In this document: positions 34,473 to 42,610 of the stretch, piece after piece
Layout: each line of letters starts with the position of its first letter
Numbering within the stretch: the stretch's first letter is position 1
Source of the DNA: Paraburkholderia acidipaludis NBRC 101816
Lineage (GTDB): Bacteria; Pseudomonadota; Gammaproteobacteria; Burkholderiales; Burkholderiaceae
DNA length: 64,000 bases
Assembly: GCF_000684975.1 (NCBI RefSeq)
Contig: NZ_BAXZ01000017.1
Coordinates: forward strand, 1 to 64,000
Reading direction: 5' to 3'
Made by a program: the position numbers and the translations under genes
The notes under the pieces: generated by a model
The model's database searches: none
Told to the model about the DNA's origin: nothing
What the model saw: only the letters and a program-made list of their open reading frames with translations

Positions 34473-34596
34473 GCGGCGCAGGCTGCCGGGCTGGCTCTGG
34501 TTCGTGCTGCTGTGGTGCGCGGGCGTAGCCGGGGCGGTTTCGCTGGGGTGGGCGTTCAAGATTCTGATGAATCTCACGCTGTTCGCGGTGAAATAA
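34447..34596 (+). CDS. Small membrane subunit of bd oxidase, DUF2474 family
   Basis: This is a 49-residue protein read by hand from ATG 34447 to TAA 34596. A basic start (MATPITITKRRRLPG) is followed by one hydrophobic helix (WLWFVLLWCAGVAGAVSLGW) and a short tail. It overlaps the end of cioB by 26 bases in another frame. DUF2474 proteins of this size and layout are found right after cydAB/cioAB in many proteobacteria and are thought to be small structural subunits, in the manner of CydX. It is too short for routine ORF tables and easily missed. Confidence 0.8.
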   Translation: MATPITITKRRRLPGWLWFVLLWCAGVAGAVSLGWAFKILMNLTLFAVK

Positions 34597-34680
34597 TCGC
34601 GTCACGAGCACCACCGGCGCGCGATGCTTCCCCACTCCGCGCTAGACTGTCGGCCATCTGTCACTCGAACGATAAAGACC

Positions 34681-35460
34681 ATGCAGCAGATGCCTTTCAT
34701 GGAATGCGTAAAGCGCGCCTGGGCCAGCGCGCGCGCAGCCGCGACGCACATGCCCCTGCTGATGCTCGGCGCCTTCGTGGTCTATACCGTGCTCGGCTGG
34801 ATCGCCTTCGCCGGGCGGCCCGTGCCGGGCCAGAGCGAAATGCCGTCGGGCGCGCTCGTGCTCGCGGCCGATATCGCATCGCTCCTGAACTCGATCGTCT
34901 ATCTCGGCTTCGTCGTCAAGGTGCATCGCTTCGTGCTGCAGGGCGAGCACGCGGCGCCGCTCGTCCCGCTCGGCGGCAAGCCGCTCATGCGCATGTTCGG
35001 CGTGGGCCTCGTGCTCACCGTCGCGCTGATCGTCACGGCGCTCGTGCTTTACGCCGTGCTGCGGCCGCACTATGCGGGGGGCGTTGCGTTTCTCGGGTTC
35101 CTCGTCGGCGTCGTCTGGATCTACATCGCCGTGCGGCTCAGCCTGCTCTTTCCGTCGCTGTCGCTCGGCAACCCCATCGCACTGCGCGACGCGTGGCACG
35201 ACAGCCGCGGCCATTTCTGGAGCCTGCTGGGCGTGCCGTTCGTGACCGTGCTGCCGCTCGCGGCCTGCGCAATGGTCGCGCTGTTCGCCATCGGCGCGGT
35301 GGGCATCACGCCCGCCATGCTCGGCTCGCCCGTGCGGCTTCTCGTGCTCGCGGCCGGCCAGAGTCTTGCGAATATCGTCTTTGTGCTGCTCACCGCGGCG
35401 GCCCAGGCCTGGCTTTACCGGCGCCACGCAGAGCGCTTGCCCGCGCCGCCCGAGGCCTGA
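34681..35460 (+). CDS. BPSS1780-type membrane protein, function unknown
   Basis: This 259-residue protein has about six hydrophobic segments (for example LLMLGAFVVYTVLGWIAF, LVLTVALIVTALVLYAVL and FLGFLVGVVWIYIAVRLSL). The N-terminal MPFMECVKRAWASAR and the DAWHDSRGHFWSLLG segment recall a Burkholderia family of conserved membrane proteins named after BPSS1780. The start is ATG 34681. It is 84 bases from the oxidase operon and probably separate. The reaction or role is unknown. Confidence 0.7.
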   Translation: MQQMPFMECVKRAWASARAAATHMPLLMLGAFVVYTVLGWIAFAGRPVPGQSEMPSGALVLAADIASLLNSIVYLGFVVKVHRFVLQGEHAAPLVPLGGKPLMRMFGVGLVLTVALIVTALVLYAVLRPHYAGGVAFLGFLVGVVWIYIAVRLSLLFPSLSLGNPIALRDAWHDSRGHFWSLLGVPFVTVLPLAACAMVALFAIGAVGITPAMLGSPVRLLVLAAGQSLANIVFVLLTAAAQAWLYRRHAERLPAPPEA

Positions 35461-35496
35461 GGCCAAGAGGCGAAACCGCCGCAGCGGCGCACCGCT

Positions 35497-36174
35497 TCAC
35501 CAGATGCCCGGCAGGAAGCGATACCGCACGCGCTGCATGTACTCGCGGTAACCGGGCAGCCCCTCGGCCAGCACGCGCTCTTCTTTTACCGCTCGCCAGC
35601 CGATGGCGGCCATCATGATGGGCACGCCCGCGAGCCCCCACCATGAGCCCAGCATCAGCGGCGTGCCGGCCAGCAGCAAAATCGCGTAGGCATACATCGG
35701 ATGCCGGATGTGGGCATACGGCCCGGTATCGCTCACCGCATGGCCGCGCTCGCGCTGGATCGCCACGACCGGCGCGGCGTAGCGGTTCGCGGCGAACACG
35801 CCGCGCGTGAGGTAGATGCAAAGGAAGATCGCAACGGCGCCTACCCCGCTCAGCCAGAGCGGCACGTGCGACCAGCCGCGGCGCACGGCATCGACGCCGA
35901 TCAGCACGAGCCACGCGCACCAGCCAACGGTGACCATGAGCATGAACACCCGGTCCCAGGTGCCCTGGCCGCGCTGCGCGTACGGCGAAAGGCGCTCGGC
36001 CAGCAGCCCGGGATCGACGCGCGCAAGCCACAGGCCGAGCCAGAGGCTCGTGGCCGCGAACTCCGCCAGCCACAGCCAGGCGGCGGGCCACGCGAGCGTC
36101 CCCGCCGCGCCGAACAACAGCACGCCCATGAACGCAAGCCACGTCACCGTAATCGCGACCATACGACCGATCAT
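35497..36174 (-). CDS. Isoprenylcysteine carboxyl methyltransferase-family membrane protein
   Basis: This 225-residue protein has five or so membrane helices. The C-terminal part shows the ICMT/PEMT-like signature DTGPYAHIRHPMYAYAILLL, then EERVLAEGLPGYREYMQRVR, which forms the S-adenosylmethionine site. Bacterial members are mostly uncharacterised and are thought to methylate a membrane lipid or small molecule. It is transcribed opposite to its neighbours with no obvious partner. Confidence 0.85.
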   Translation of the reverse strand: MIGRMVAITVTWLAFMGVLLFGAAGTLAWPAAWLWLAEFAATSLWLGLWLARVDPGLLAERLSPYAQRGQGTWDRVFMLMVTVGWCAWLVLIGVDAVRRGWSHVPLWLSGVGAVAIFLCIYLTRGVFAANRYAAPVVAIQRERGHAVSDTGPYAHIRHPMYAYAILLLAGTPLMLGSWWGLAGVPIMMAAIGWRAVKEERVLAEGLPGYREYMQRVRYRFLPGIW

Positions 36175-36242
36175 TGCCGATTCCTTCGCCAGGTGTGTCC
36201 GCCTTTATTCGCGCTCATATGTCCCGCCTGCCCTGCCCGCGC

Positions 36243-37121
36243 TCAGTCAACCGGCGCCCGGCCCGCAATGCGCGCATACAGCATACCTGCATCGAAGTCC
36301 GAAGCATCGATGCCGAAGCGCGCGTGCAGGCAGTCCATCAGATCGTCCGCATCGGCGATCCTGCGCGTAAGCGTGCGGCGGCCGCTCGCATCGCGCTCGG
36401 TATAGCGGTCGTTGAACAGCGCCATGCGGCCCCCCTCTTGTACGCCGCACGCGATGAGATTGCCCGTGAAAAACGAATCCGGCGACGTCGACGTGTACCA
36501 GTTCGCGACTTCGTAATCGACCCATTCGGCCGGCGTCGATTCGAAGCGGTAGACATCGCTCCACGCGTCGGCTTCCTGCACGGCGAGCTTCCACATGCCG
36601 TCGGGCTGAACCGCGAGGGACGCGGCTTCGAGCGGCGTGGACTGCGGCGCCTGCGAAGCGAACGCGAGCGGCGCGCAAAGCGTCGTGCCGCCGAACCCCA
36701 CATCGGCGAGCCATGCCGCGCCCTCGGCCTCCACGCGCAGGAGCATGTGCGTGCGCGCGGTGATCGCGCCCGCTGGCCGCCCGTACAGCACGCGTGCGGC
36801 GAGCGGCGTCACGCGAAAGCCGAGCGCCGCGAGCGCGTGAGCGAAGAGCGTGTTGTGCTCGAAGCAATAGCCGCCGCGCCGCGCATCGACGAGCTTCGCG
36901 ACGATGTCTTCGAGACGGATCGAGATGCGCCGGCCAGCGAGAACGTCGAGGTTCTCGAAGGGGATCGCGAGCGGATGAAGCCGATGCAAGGCGCGCAGCA
37001 CCGCCAGCGTCGCCGCGCGCGGCCCGTCGTAGCCGATGCGCGCGAAATAGCGGTCGAGTTCGCTGCGCCCGTCGGGACGCGAATCGGGGGAAAGGTCAGG
37101 CGAAAAACCGGAAACGGTCAT
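36243..37121 (-). CDS. nat: Arylamine N-acetyltransferase
   Basis: This 292-residue enzyme moves the acetyl group from acetyl-CoA to arylamines, hydrazines or other xenobiotics. The catalytic triad is visible: Cys in RRGGYCFEHNTLFA, His in ARTHMLLRVE and Asp in WLADVGFGGTTL. The front end (YFARIGYDGPRAATLAVLRA, IPFENLDVLAGRRI) is family-typical. The start used is ATG 37121; an upstream ATG at 37169 adds 16 residues of poor sequence. Confidence 0.92.
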   Translation of the reverse strand: MTVSGFSPDLSPDSRPDGRSELDRYFARIGYDGPRAATLAVLRALHRLHPLAIPFENLDVLAGRRISIRLEDIVAKLVDARRGGYCFEHNTLFAHALAALGFRVTPLAARVLYGRPAGAITARTHMLLRVEAEGAAWLADVGFGGTTLCAPLAFASQAPQSTPLEAASLAVQPDGMWKLAVQEADAWSDVYRFESTPAEWVDYEVANWYTSTSPDSFFTGNLIACGVQEGGRMALFNDRYTERDASGRRTLTRRIADADDLMDCLHARFGIDASDFDAGMLYARIAGRAPVD

Positions 37122-37443
37122 GGGCAGCTCGTCCGATGAAAATGCGTGCCGCCCGGCACGCACGGTCATTCACGTAGCGATGATAGGCGAGTTCCGGCGC
37201 CCCGCCGATCGACGTTATTTCTGTCTAACCGTAAGCATAAACAACGCATTTCGATAGCTATTGGAAAGAAAACTGCATCCCCCAAGTAATTATCATGAGA
37301 ATCATTCTCATTTGTGTTGACTCCTGTATTCCCGATGGGTACGATGGGCCCCGTTCGCTGGCCTCCTCAATGGCGGCGATCAAGAGAATTCATGTGCAGC
37401 GGTGCCCGCCGAACGGGCATCGACATAATCAATAAGGATCTCG
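37122..37443. other. Intergenic region with Fur box between nat and the porin gene (322 bases)
   Basis: No gene was found. It contains a perfect Fur-type palindrome (37295-37311) and a stretch of low GC (about 37220-37320) that probably holds the promoter of the iron operon. The porin's ribosome site AAGGA is at 37434-37438. Confidence 0.6.
37295..37311. promoter_or_regulatory. Fur box upstream of the iron operon
   Basis: ATGAGAATCATTCTCAT is a perfect inverted repeat (ATGAGAA / TTCTCAT around a 3-base centre), the core of the ferric uptake regulator box. It lies 132 bases before the porin start within an AT-rich block, next to TAATTAT, which could be a -10 box. Repression under iron-replete conditions is expected. 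Confidence 0.8.
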
Positions 37444-38880
37444 ATGAAGTTCTCCCGGTCAGTTCGTCCCGCCGCGCTGCGCGGCTACGGGATCCGGCGC
37501 CGCTTCCCGGCGCTGCGCAGGCTCGCCCTGTCCATCGCGTTCGCGACCCTCGCAAACGGCGCCGCCCACGCTCAGGAATCGGCCAACCCCGACGCCAATC
37601 CGGAAGCCCCGGAAGCCGACCTCGCCATCCAGGCCACGCCGTCCAACTTCTGGACCGGCATCTGGGCCCGCCAGAACCTGCTCGGCGACATGGGCGGTCT
37701 GCGCCCGTGGATGGGCCAGTACGGCTTCTCGTTCCAGTTGACCGAGACGAGCGAATATCTCGCGAACCTGCGTGGCGGCCTGAACCGCGGCGGCACCTAT
37801 GACGGTCTCACCACCGCGACCCTGCAGCTCGACACGAGCAAGTACCTGGGCATCCCGGGGGGCCTCTTCAACATCAGCGCGCTCAACATTCACGGCTCGA
37901 ACCTGAGCGCGCTGAATCTCGGCACGCTGAACACGGCGAGCGGCATCGAAGCGCAGGACACCACGCGCCTGTGGGAAATGTGGTACCAGCAGTCGTTTCT
38001 CGACAAACGCGTGGACGTGAAGATCGGTCAGCAGAGTCTCGACCAGGAATTCATGGTGAGCCAGTACGCGTCGCTGTTCGTGAACACGATGTTCGGCTGG
38101 CCCGGCCTGCCTTCGTACGACCTGCCGAACGGCGGCCCCGCCTATCCGCTCTCCGACCTCGGCGTGCGCCTGCGCGGCCAGATCAACGGTTCGCTCACCG
38201 GCCTGATCGGCGTGTTCGACGCCGACCCGCTCGGCAACGACCCGAACAACCTGAGCGGCACGAACTTCAACCTGCACAACGGTGCGATGGTGATCGGCGA
38301 GCTGCAGTACTCGATCAACCAGCCGGCCGAAGGCGATCTCGTGAGCGCCGACACCAGCAAGAAGCTGCCGGGCACGTACAAGCTGGGCTTCTGGTACAAC
38401 AGCGACTCGTTCGCCGACCAGCAGAACTCGTCGATCCAGCACAAGGGCGACTACAGCTTCTACGCCGTGGCCGACCAGATGATCTGGCGACCGGACCCCG
38501 ACGAGCCGCGCAGCATCGGCGTGTTCGCGCGCGTGATGGGCGCGCCGAGCGACCGCAACGAGGTCAGCGTTAGCGCCAATCTGGGTATCGTGATGAAAGC
38601 GCCGTTCGCCGGCCGCGACAACGACAGCGTGGGTCTGGGCCTCGCCTATATCAAGGTGAGCAATGACGCCGCGGCAGCCGACCTCGCTGCCGGAAACGTT
38701 CCGCGCGGCAGCGAAACCGCCCTCGAAGCGACCTACCAGTATCAGGTCAACCCCTGGTGGCAGATCCAGGCCGACGCGCAGTACACGTTCAACGCCGGCG
38801 CGGGCCAGAACCCGGACAACCCGACGGAGGCGCTGCGCAACACGTTCGTGGTGGGTGTGCGCACCAACATCACGTTCTGA
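37444..38880 (+). CDS. OprB-family outer-membrane porin (carbohydrate-selective porin type)
   Basis: This 478-residue exported protein has a signal peptide ending around NGAAHAQES and the OprB-type barrel: LLGDMGGLRPWMGQYGFSF near the front, VDVKIGQQSLDQEFMVS, FGWPGLPSYDLPNGGPAYPL, GFWYNSDSFADQQ and the C-terminal aromatic strand ending RTNITF. OprB proteins let sugars or organic acids through the outer membrane. Here it heads an operon with a Fur box and an iron ABC transporter, which suggests an iron-linked solute, as inference. The start ATG 37444 has AAGGA 5 bases upstream. The next gene begins 124 bases later. Confidence 0.88.
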   Translation: MKFSRSVRPAALRGYGIRRRFPALRRLALSIAFATLANGAAHAQESANPDANPEAPEADLAIQATPSNFWTGIWARQNLLGDMGGLRPWMGQYGFSFQLTETSEYLANLRGGLNRGGTYDGLTTATLQLDTSKYLGIPGGLFNISALNIHGSNLSALNLGTLNTASGIEAQDTTRLWEMWYQQSFLDKRVDVKIGQQSLDQEFMVSQYASLFVNTMFGWPGLPSYDLPNGGPAYPLSDLGVRLRGQINGSLTGLIGVFDADPLGNDPNNLSGTNFNLHNGAMVIGELQYSINQPAEGDLVSADTSKKLPGTYKLGFWYNSDSFADQQNSSIQHKGDYSFYAVADQMIWRPDPDEPRSIGVFARVMGAPSDRNEVSVSANLGIVMKAPFAGRDNDSVGLGLAYIKVSNDAAAADLAAGNVPRGSETALEATYQYQVNPWWQIQADAQYTFNAGAGQNPDNPTEALRNTFVVGVRTNITF

Positions 38881-39004
38881 CCGCACGCCCTGTCACCACC
38901 GATCGAAACCTGATCCCATGGCCAACACCAAGTCCTCGCGAGTCTTTGCCGTCATGAGCGCCCCATGCGGCGCACGGTTTGCTTGCGGGGCACGGAGATT
39001 CACG

Positions 39005-40165
39005 ATGAAACACGCAACGCGCACGCTCCTGCAACGCACGGCCCACTTCACGCGCGCCGCGCTCGCACTTGCCGCGGCGGCCACGCTGACCGGCGCCCCG
39101 CTCGCCGCCCACGCCGACCCCGAAGGCCTGCTGCCGTCCGTCCACAAGGACACCACGCTCATCAACACCGTCCCCGACAACGGCGACCAGAACCCATACG
39201 CGATCGTCGTCGCGCCGGTCAGCGCCGGCTCGGTCAAGGCAGGCGACGTGCTGGTGGACAACTTCAACAACGCGGCCAACATGCAGGGCATGGGCAGCAC
39301 GATCGTCGATTACCACCCCGACACGAAGCAGATGTCGCTCTTCGCCACGATCCCGCGCGACCTGAAGGAATGCCCGGGCGGCGTGGGCCTCTCCACGGCG
39401 ATGACGATGCTCAAGTCGGGCTGGGTGATCGTGGGCAGCACGCCCTCCAACGACGGCACGACCGGCACCAAGGGCGCCGGTTGCCTGATCGTGCTCGATT
39501 CCAGCGGCAAGATCGCGAAAACCATCAGCAGCCCGAACATCAACGACCCGTGGGGCAACATGGCCGTGGTGGACAACGGCGACCATGCCACGCTGTTCTT
39601 GAGCAACGCCGGCTTCGGCGTGGGCGGCGCGGACGGCAACCCGCCCGTGTTCAAGCAAGCCACCGTGCTGCGCCTCGACCTCGACATCCCGAGCGGCCAG
39701 GTGCCGGTCGTGAAGAGCGAGACCGTGGTGGCGAGCGGCTTCGGCGCGCAGGCCGACAAGGGCGTGTTCCTCGTCGGACCGACGGGCCTCGCGCTCTCCG
39801 CCGACAACAAGCTGCTCTACGTCTCGGACGCGATCGGCAACCGCGTCAACGTGATCGAAGACCCGCTCACGCGCGACACGAGCGCCGGCGTTGGCCGTCA
39901 GCTCACGGCGGATGGTATGCTCCACCGCCCGCTCGCGATGATCATGACGCCGCAAGGCCACCTGCTCGTCACGAATGCGCTCAACGGTCAGGTCGTGGAG
40001 ATCGATCCGGCCGCGGCGAAGCAGCTCTACGCGCGCTGGATCGATACGGACAAGGCGCAGACGCCTCCGGGCAACGGCGACCTGTTCGGCATCGCGCTGA
40101 CGCCGGCGGGCGACGGCTTCTACTACGTGGAAGACGACGTCAATACTCTCGTACTGGCAAAATAA
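39005..40165 (+). CDS. Exported beta-propeller (NHL/SMP-30-like) protein of the iron operon
   Basis: This 386-residue protein has a signal peptide (ALALAAAATLTGAPLAAHAD). The rest shows repeated blade-like segments: NPYAIVVAPVSAGSVKAGDV, GPTGLALSADNKLLYVSDAI, RPLAMIMTPQGHLLVTNALN and FGIALTPAGDGFYYVEDD, the pattern of NHL/YVTN/SMP-30 propellers. No catalytic motif was recognised. ATG 39005 is chosen because GGAG lies 7 bases upstream; two earlier in-frame ATGs (38918, 38954) lack a site. It ends 2 bases before the DyP peroxidase start, so tight translational coupling with the peroxidase is likely and a shared periplasmic function can be inferred. Confidence 0.75.
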   Translation: MKHATRTLLQRTAHFTRAALALAAAATLTGAPLAAHADPEGLLPSVHKDTTLINTVPDNGDQNPYAIVVAPVSAGSVKAGDVLVDNFNNAANMQGMGSTIVDYHPDTKQMSLFATIPRDLKECPGGVGLSTAMTMLKSGWVIVGSTPSNDGTTGTKGAGCLIVLDSSGKIAKTISSPNINDPWGNMAVVDNGDHATLFLSNAGFGVGGADGNPPVFKQATVLRLDLDIPSGQVPVVKSETVVASGFGAQADKGVFLVGPTGLALSADNKLLYVSDAIGNRVNVIEDPLTRDTSAGVGRQLTADGMLHRPLAMIMTPQGHLLVTNALNGQVVEIDPAAAKQLYARWIDTDKAQTPPGNGDLFGIALTPAGDGFYYVEDDVNTLVLAK

Positions 40166-40167
40166 TC

Positions 40168-41487
40168 ATGTCCTCCGAAGACCCCACAAACACACCCGAG
40201 CGCCCCAAGCGCCGGGGCTTCCTGAAGGCCGGCGGCGCCGCGGTCGCGGCGAGCGCGACGCTAGGCGCCGGCTTGTCCGCGCCCGGTGTCGCGCACGCGG
40301 CCATGGAAGCGAAGAAGCACGCGGCAAGCATGGACCCGCTGTTCGCCGTCGAGCCGTTCTACGGCGAGCACCAGGGCGGCATCGCCACGGCGCAGCAGGC
40401 GCACACCTATCTGGCCGCGTTCGACCTCACGACCACCTCGCGCGAGGACGTGATCAACCTGCTCAAGCAGTGGACCGAATCGGCCGCGCGCATGACGCAG
40501 GGCCAGCCGGCCGCGGCGCTCGAAGGCACCGGCGACGATCACCCCGCGCCCGACTCGGGCGACGTGCTCGGTCTCGGGCCGGCCGGCCTCACGGTGACGT
40601 TCGGCTTCGGCCCCGGCCTCTTCACCTCCGAAGGCAAGGACCGCTACGGTCTCGCGAGCAAGCGCCCCGCCGCGCTCGTGGATCTGCCGCGCTTCAACGG
40701 CGACCAGCTCGTGGCCGAAAAGACCGGCGGCGACCTCTATGTGCAGGCCTGCGCGAACGACGCCCAGGTGGCGTTCCACGCGGTGCGCCAGCTCGCGCGC
40801 CAGGGCTACGGCGTCCTGCGCATGCGCTGGGGCCAGGCCGGCTTCCTCTCGGGCCCGAAGGGCCAGACGCCGCGCAATCTGATGGGCTTCAAGGACGGCA
40901 CGGACAATCCGGCAATCGGGAATCCGAAGGAACTGAACGAATTCGTATGGGCGAACGATGCCGACGCGCCCTGGATGCAGGGCGGCACGTACACGGTCGT
41001 GCGCCGCATCCGCATCACGCTCGAACACTGGGACCAGATGGAGCTCGGCTTCCAGGAGCAGGTGTTCGGCCGGCAGAAGTACAGCGGTGCGCCCATCGGC
41101 AAGGAGAAGGAGTTCGACCCGGTCGATCTCGCCGCGCAGGACAAGGATGGCAATCCGCTGATCCCGGAAAACTCGCACGTGAGGCTGTCGCATCGCTCGA
41201 CGAACAACGGCGCGCGCGTCCTGCGCCGTTCGTACTCCTACAACGACAGCGCGAACTTCTATATCGAGCGCTGGCCGCCGTGGCGCCAGGAAACCGAATA
41301 TGACGCGGGCCTGATTTTCATCGCTCACCAGGGCGACCCGCGCACGGGCTTCATTCCGATCAACGAAAAGCTCTCGAAGTTCGACATGATGAACCAGTTC
41401 ACGACCCATGTCGGCAGCGCGATCTTCGCGTGCCCGCCGGGCGCGAAGCCGGGTTCCTATATCGGCGCGGAGCTGTTCTCGGCCTGA
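40168..41487 (+). CDS. efeB: Tat-exported DyP-type haem peroxidase, EfeB-like
   Basis: This 439-residue protein starts with a twin-arginine signal (PKRRGFLKAGGAAVAASATL, cut near AHAAME). The DyP catalytic motif NLMGFKDGTDNPAIG, the proximal haem histidine in NSHVRLSHRS, and the distal arginine region LRRSYSYNDSANFY are present. EfeB/DyP proteins use peroxide and may release iron from haem. It overlaps functionally with the FbpABC-like genes just downstream and the Fur box upstream. No efeO or efeU partner is present, so this is not the classic efeUOB system. The start is ATG 40168, two bases after the propeller stop. Confidence 0.9.
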   Translation: MSSEDPTNTPERPKRRGFLKAGGAAVAASATLGAGLSAPGVAHAAMEAKKHAASMDPLFAVEPFYGEHQGGIATAQQAHTYLAAFDLTTTSREDVINLLKQWTESAARMTQGQPAAALEGTGDDHPAPDSGDVLGLGPAGLTVTFGFGPGLFTSEGKDRYGLASKRPAALVDLPRFNGDQLVAEKTGGDLYVQACANDAQVAFHAVRQLARQGYGVLRMRWGQAGFLSGPKGQTPRNLMGFKDGTDNPAIGNPKELNEFVWANDADAPWMQGGTYTVVRRIRITLEHWDQMELGFQEQVFGRQKYSGAPIGKEKEFDPVDLAAQDKDGNPLIPENSHVRLSHRSTNNGARVLRRSYSYNDSANFYIERWPPWRQETEYDAGLIFIAHQGDPRTGFIPINEKLSKFDMMNQFTTHVGSAIFACPPGAKPGSYIGAELFSA

Positions 41488-41559
41488 GTGCATGCCCTGA
41501 GGACGCCTGAGGAACCGACGACCCGGGCGCCTTTCTTCATCAACGGATAACGACACATC

Positions 41560-42585
41560 ATGAAGCTTTCGTTCCCCGGCGCGCCGCTGCGCGCCGCCGC
41601 ACTGAGCGTCGCCCTGGCCGTGGCCGGCACGCTGCCGCTCGCCGCTCGCGCCGACTCGATAACGGTGTACAACGCCCAGCACGAGCAGGTCATGAACCAG
41701 CTTGCCAAGGACTTCGAACAACAGAGCGGCATCAGCGTGAAGGTCCGCACCGACGAAGGTCCGGCGCTCGCGGCGCAGATCGTCGCCGAAGGCGACAAAT
41801 CGCCCGCCGACGTCTACTTCACGGAAAACTCGCCCGAGCTGATGCTGCTCGAAGAGAAGAGCCTGCTCGCGCCCGTGCAGCCCGCCACGCTTTCCGCCGT
41901 GCCCGCGCGCTTCAGCTCGCCGGCCGGCCAGTGGGTGGGCGTGACCGCGCGCGAAAACGTGCTCGCGTACAACACGGCGAAGGTCCAGCCGGCGCAGTTG
42001 CCGCAGTCGCTCATGGATCTCGCGAAGCCCGAATGGAAGGGCAAGGTGGGCATCGCGCCGTCCGACGCCGACTTCCTGCCGCTGGTGGACGCCATGATCG
42101 CCGCCAAGGGCGAAGCCGCGACGCTCGAATGGCTCAAGGGCCTGAAGGCCAACTCGCAGATCTTCGACGACGACGAAGGCGTGGTGGCCGCCGTGAACCG
42201 CGGCGCGGTTGCCACGGGCATCATCAACAACTACTACTGGGATCGTCTGCACGCCGAAGTGGGCGACGCCAAGACGCGCAGCGCCGTGGCGCACTTCGCG
42301 AACGGCGACATCGGCGCGCTCGTGAACGTCTCGGGCGCCGCCGTGCTGAAGTCGGCGCACAACGCCGAGGGCGCGCAGAAGTTCCTCGCCTACCTCGTGA
42401 GCGATCGCGCGCAGAAGCTGATGGCGCAGGACCACATCAGCTTCGAATACCCGCTGCGCCCCGGTGTGGCCGCCGACCCGATCAACAAGCCGTTCGACCA
42501 GCTCCATCCGCCGCAACTGACGATCGAGCAACTGGGCGACGACAGCCAGGCCGGCAAGCTGCTGCGCCAGGCGGGTCTCCTGTAA
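41560..42585 (+). CDS. Periplasmic ferric-iron binding protein (FbpA-like) of an ABC transporter
   Basis: This 341-residue exported protein has a signal peptide ending LPLAARAD. The mature part begins SITVYNAQHEQVMNQLAKDF and contains ADVYFTENSPELMLLEEKSL and the adjacent tyrosines in GIINNYYWDRLHAEVGD. A tyrosine pair at this place coordinates ferric iron in FbpA, and the VYNAQHE segment is typical of that group too. It would hand iron to the permease encoded next. It is downstream of the DyP gene (72 bases) and has AAGGAT-type sequence near its start. The iron specificity is inferred from these residues and the Fur box. Confidence 0.87.
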   Translation: MKLSFPGAPLRAAALSVALAVAGTLPLAARADSITVYNAQHEQVMNQLAKDFEQQSGISVKVRTDEGPALAAQIVAEGDKSPADVYFTENSPELMLLEEKSLLAPVQPATLSAVPARFSSPAGQWVGVTARENVLAYNTAKVQPAQLPQSLMDLAKPEWKGKVGIAPSDADFLPLVDAMIAAKGEAATLEWLKGLKANSQIFDDDEGVVAAVNRGAVATGIINNYYWDRLHAEVGDAKTRSAVAHFANGDIGALVNVSGAAVLKSAHNAEGAQKFLAYLVSDRAQKLMAQDHISFEYPLRPGVAADPINKPFDQLHPPQLTIEQLGDDSQAGKLLRQAGLL

Positions 42586-42610
42586 CCGCAACTGCAATGC
42601 CGGCACTATC

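Noticed and set aside
40168..41487. DyP peroxidase considered as an encapsulin cargo protein
   Set aside because: It has a Tat export signal, lacks a cargo-loading tail that I can see, and no encapsulin gene is adjacent.
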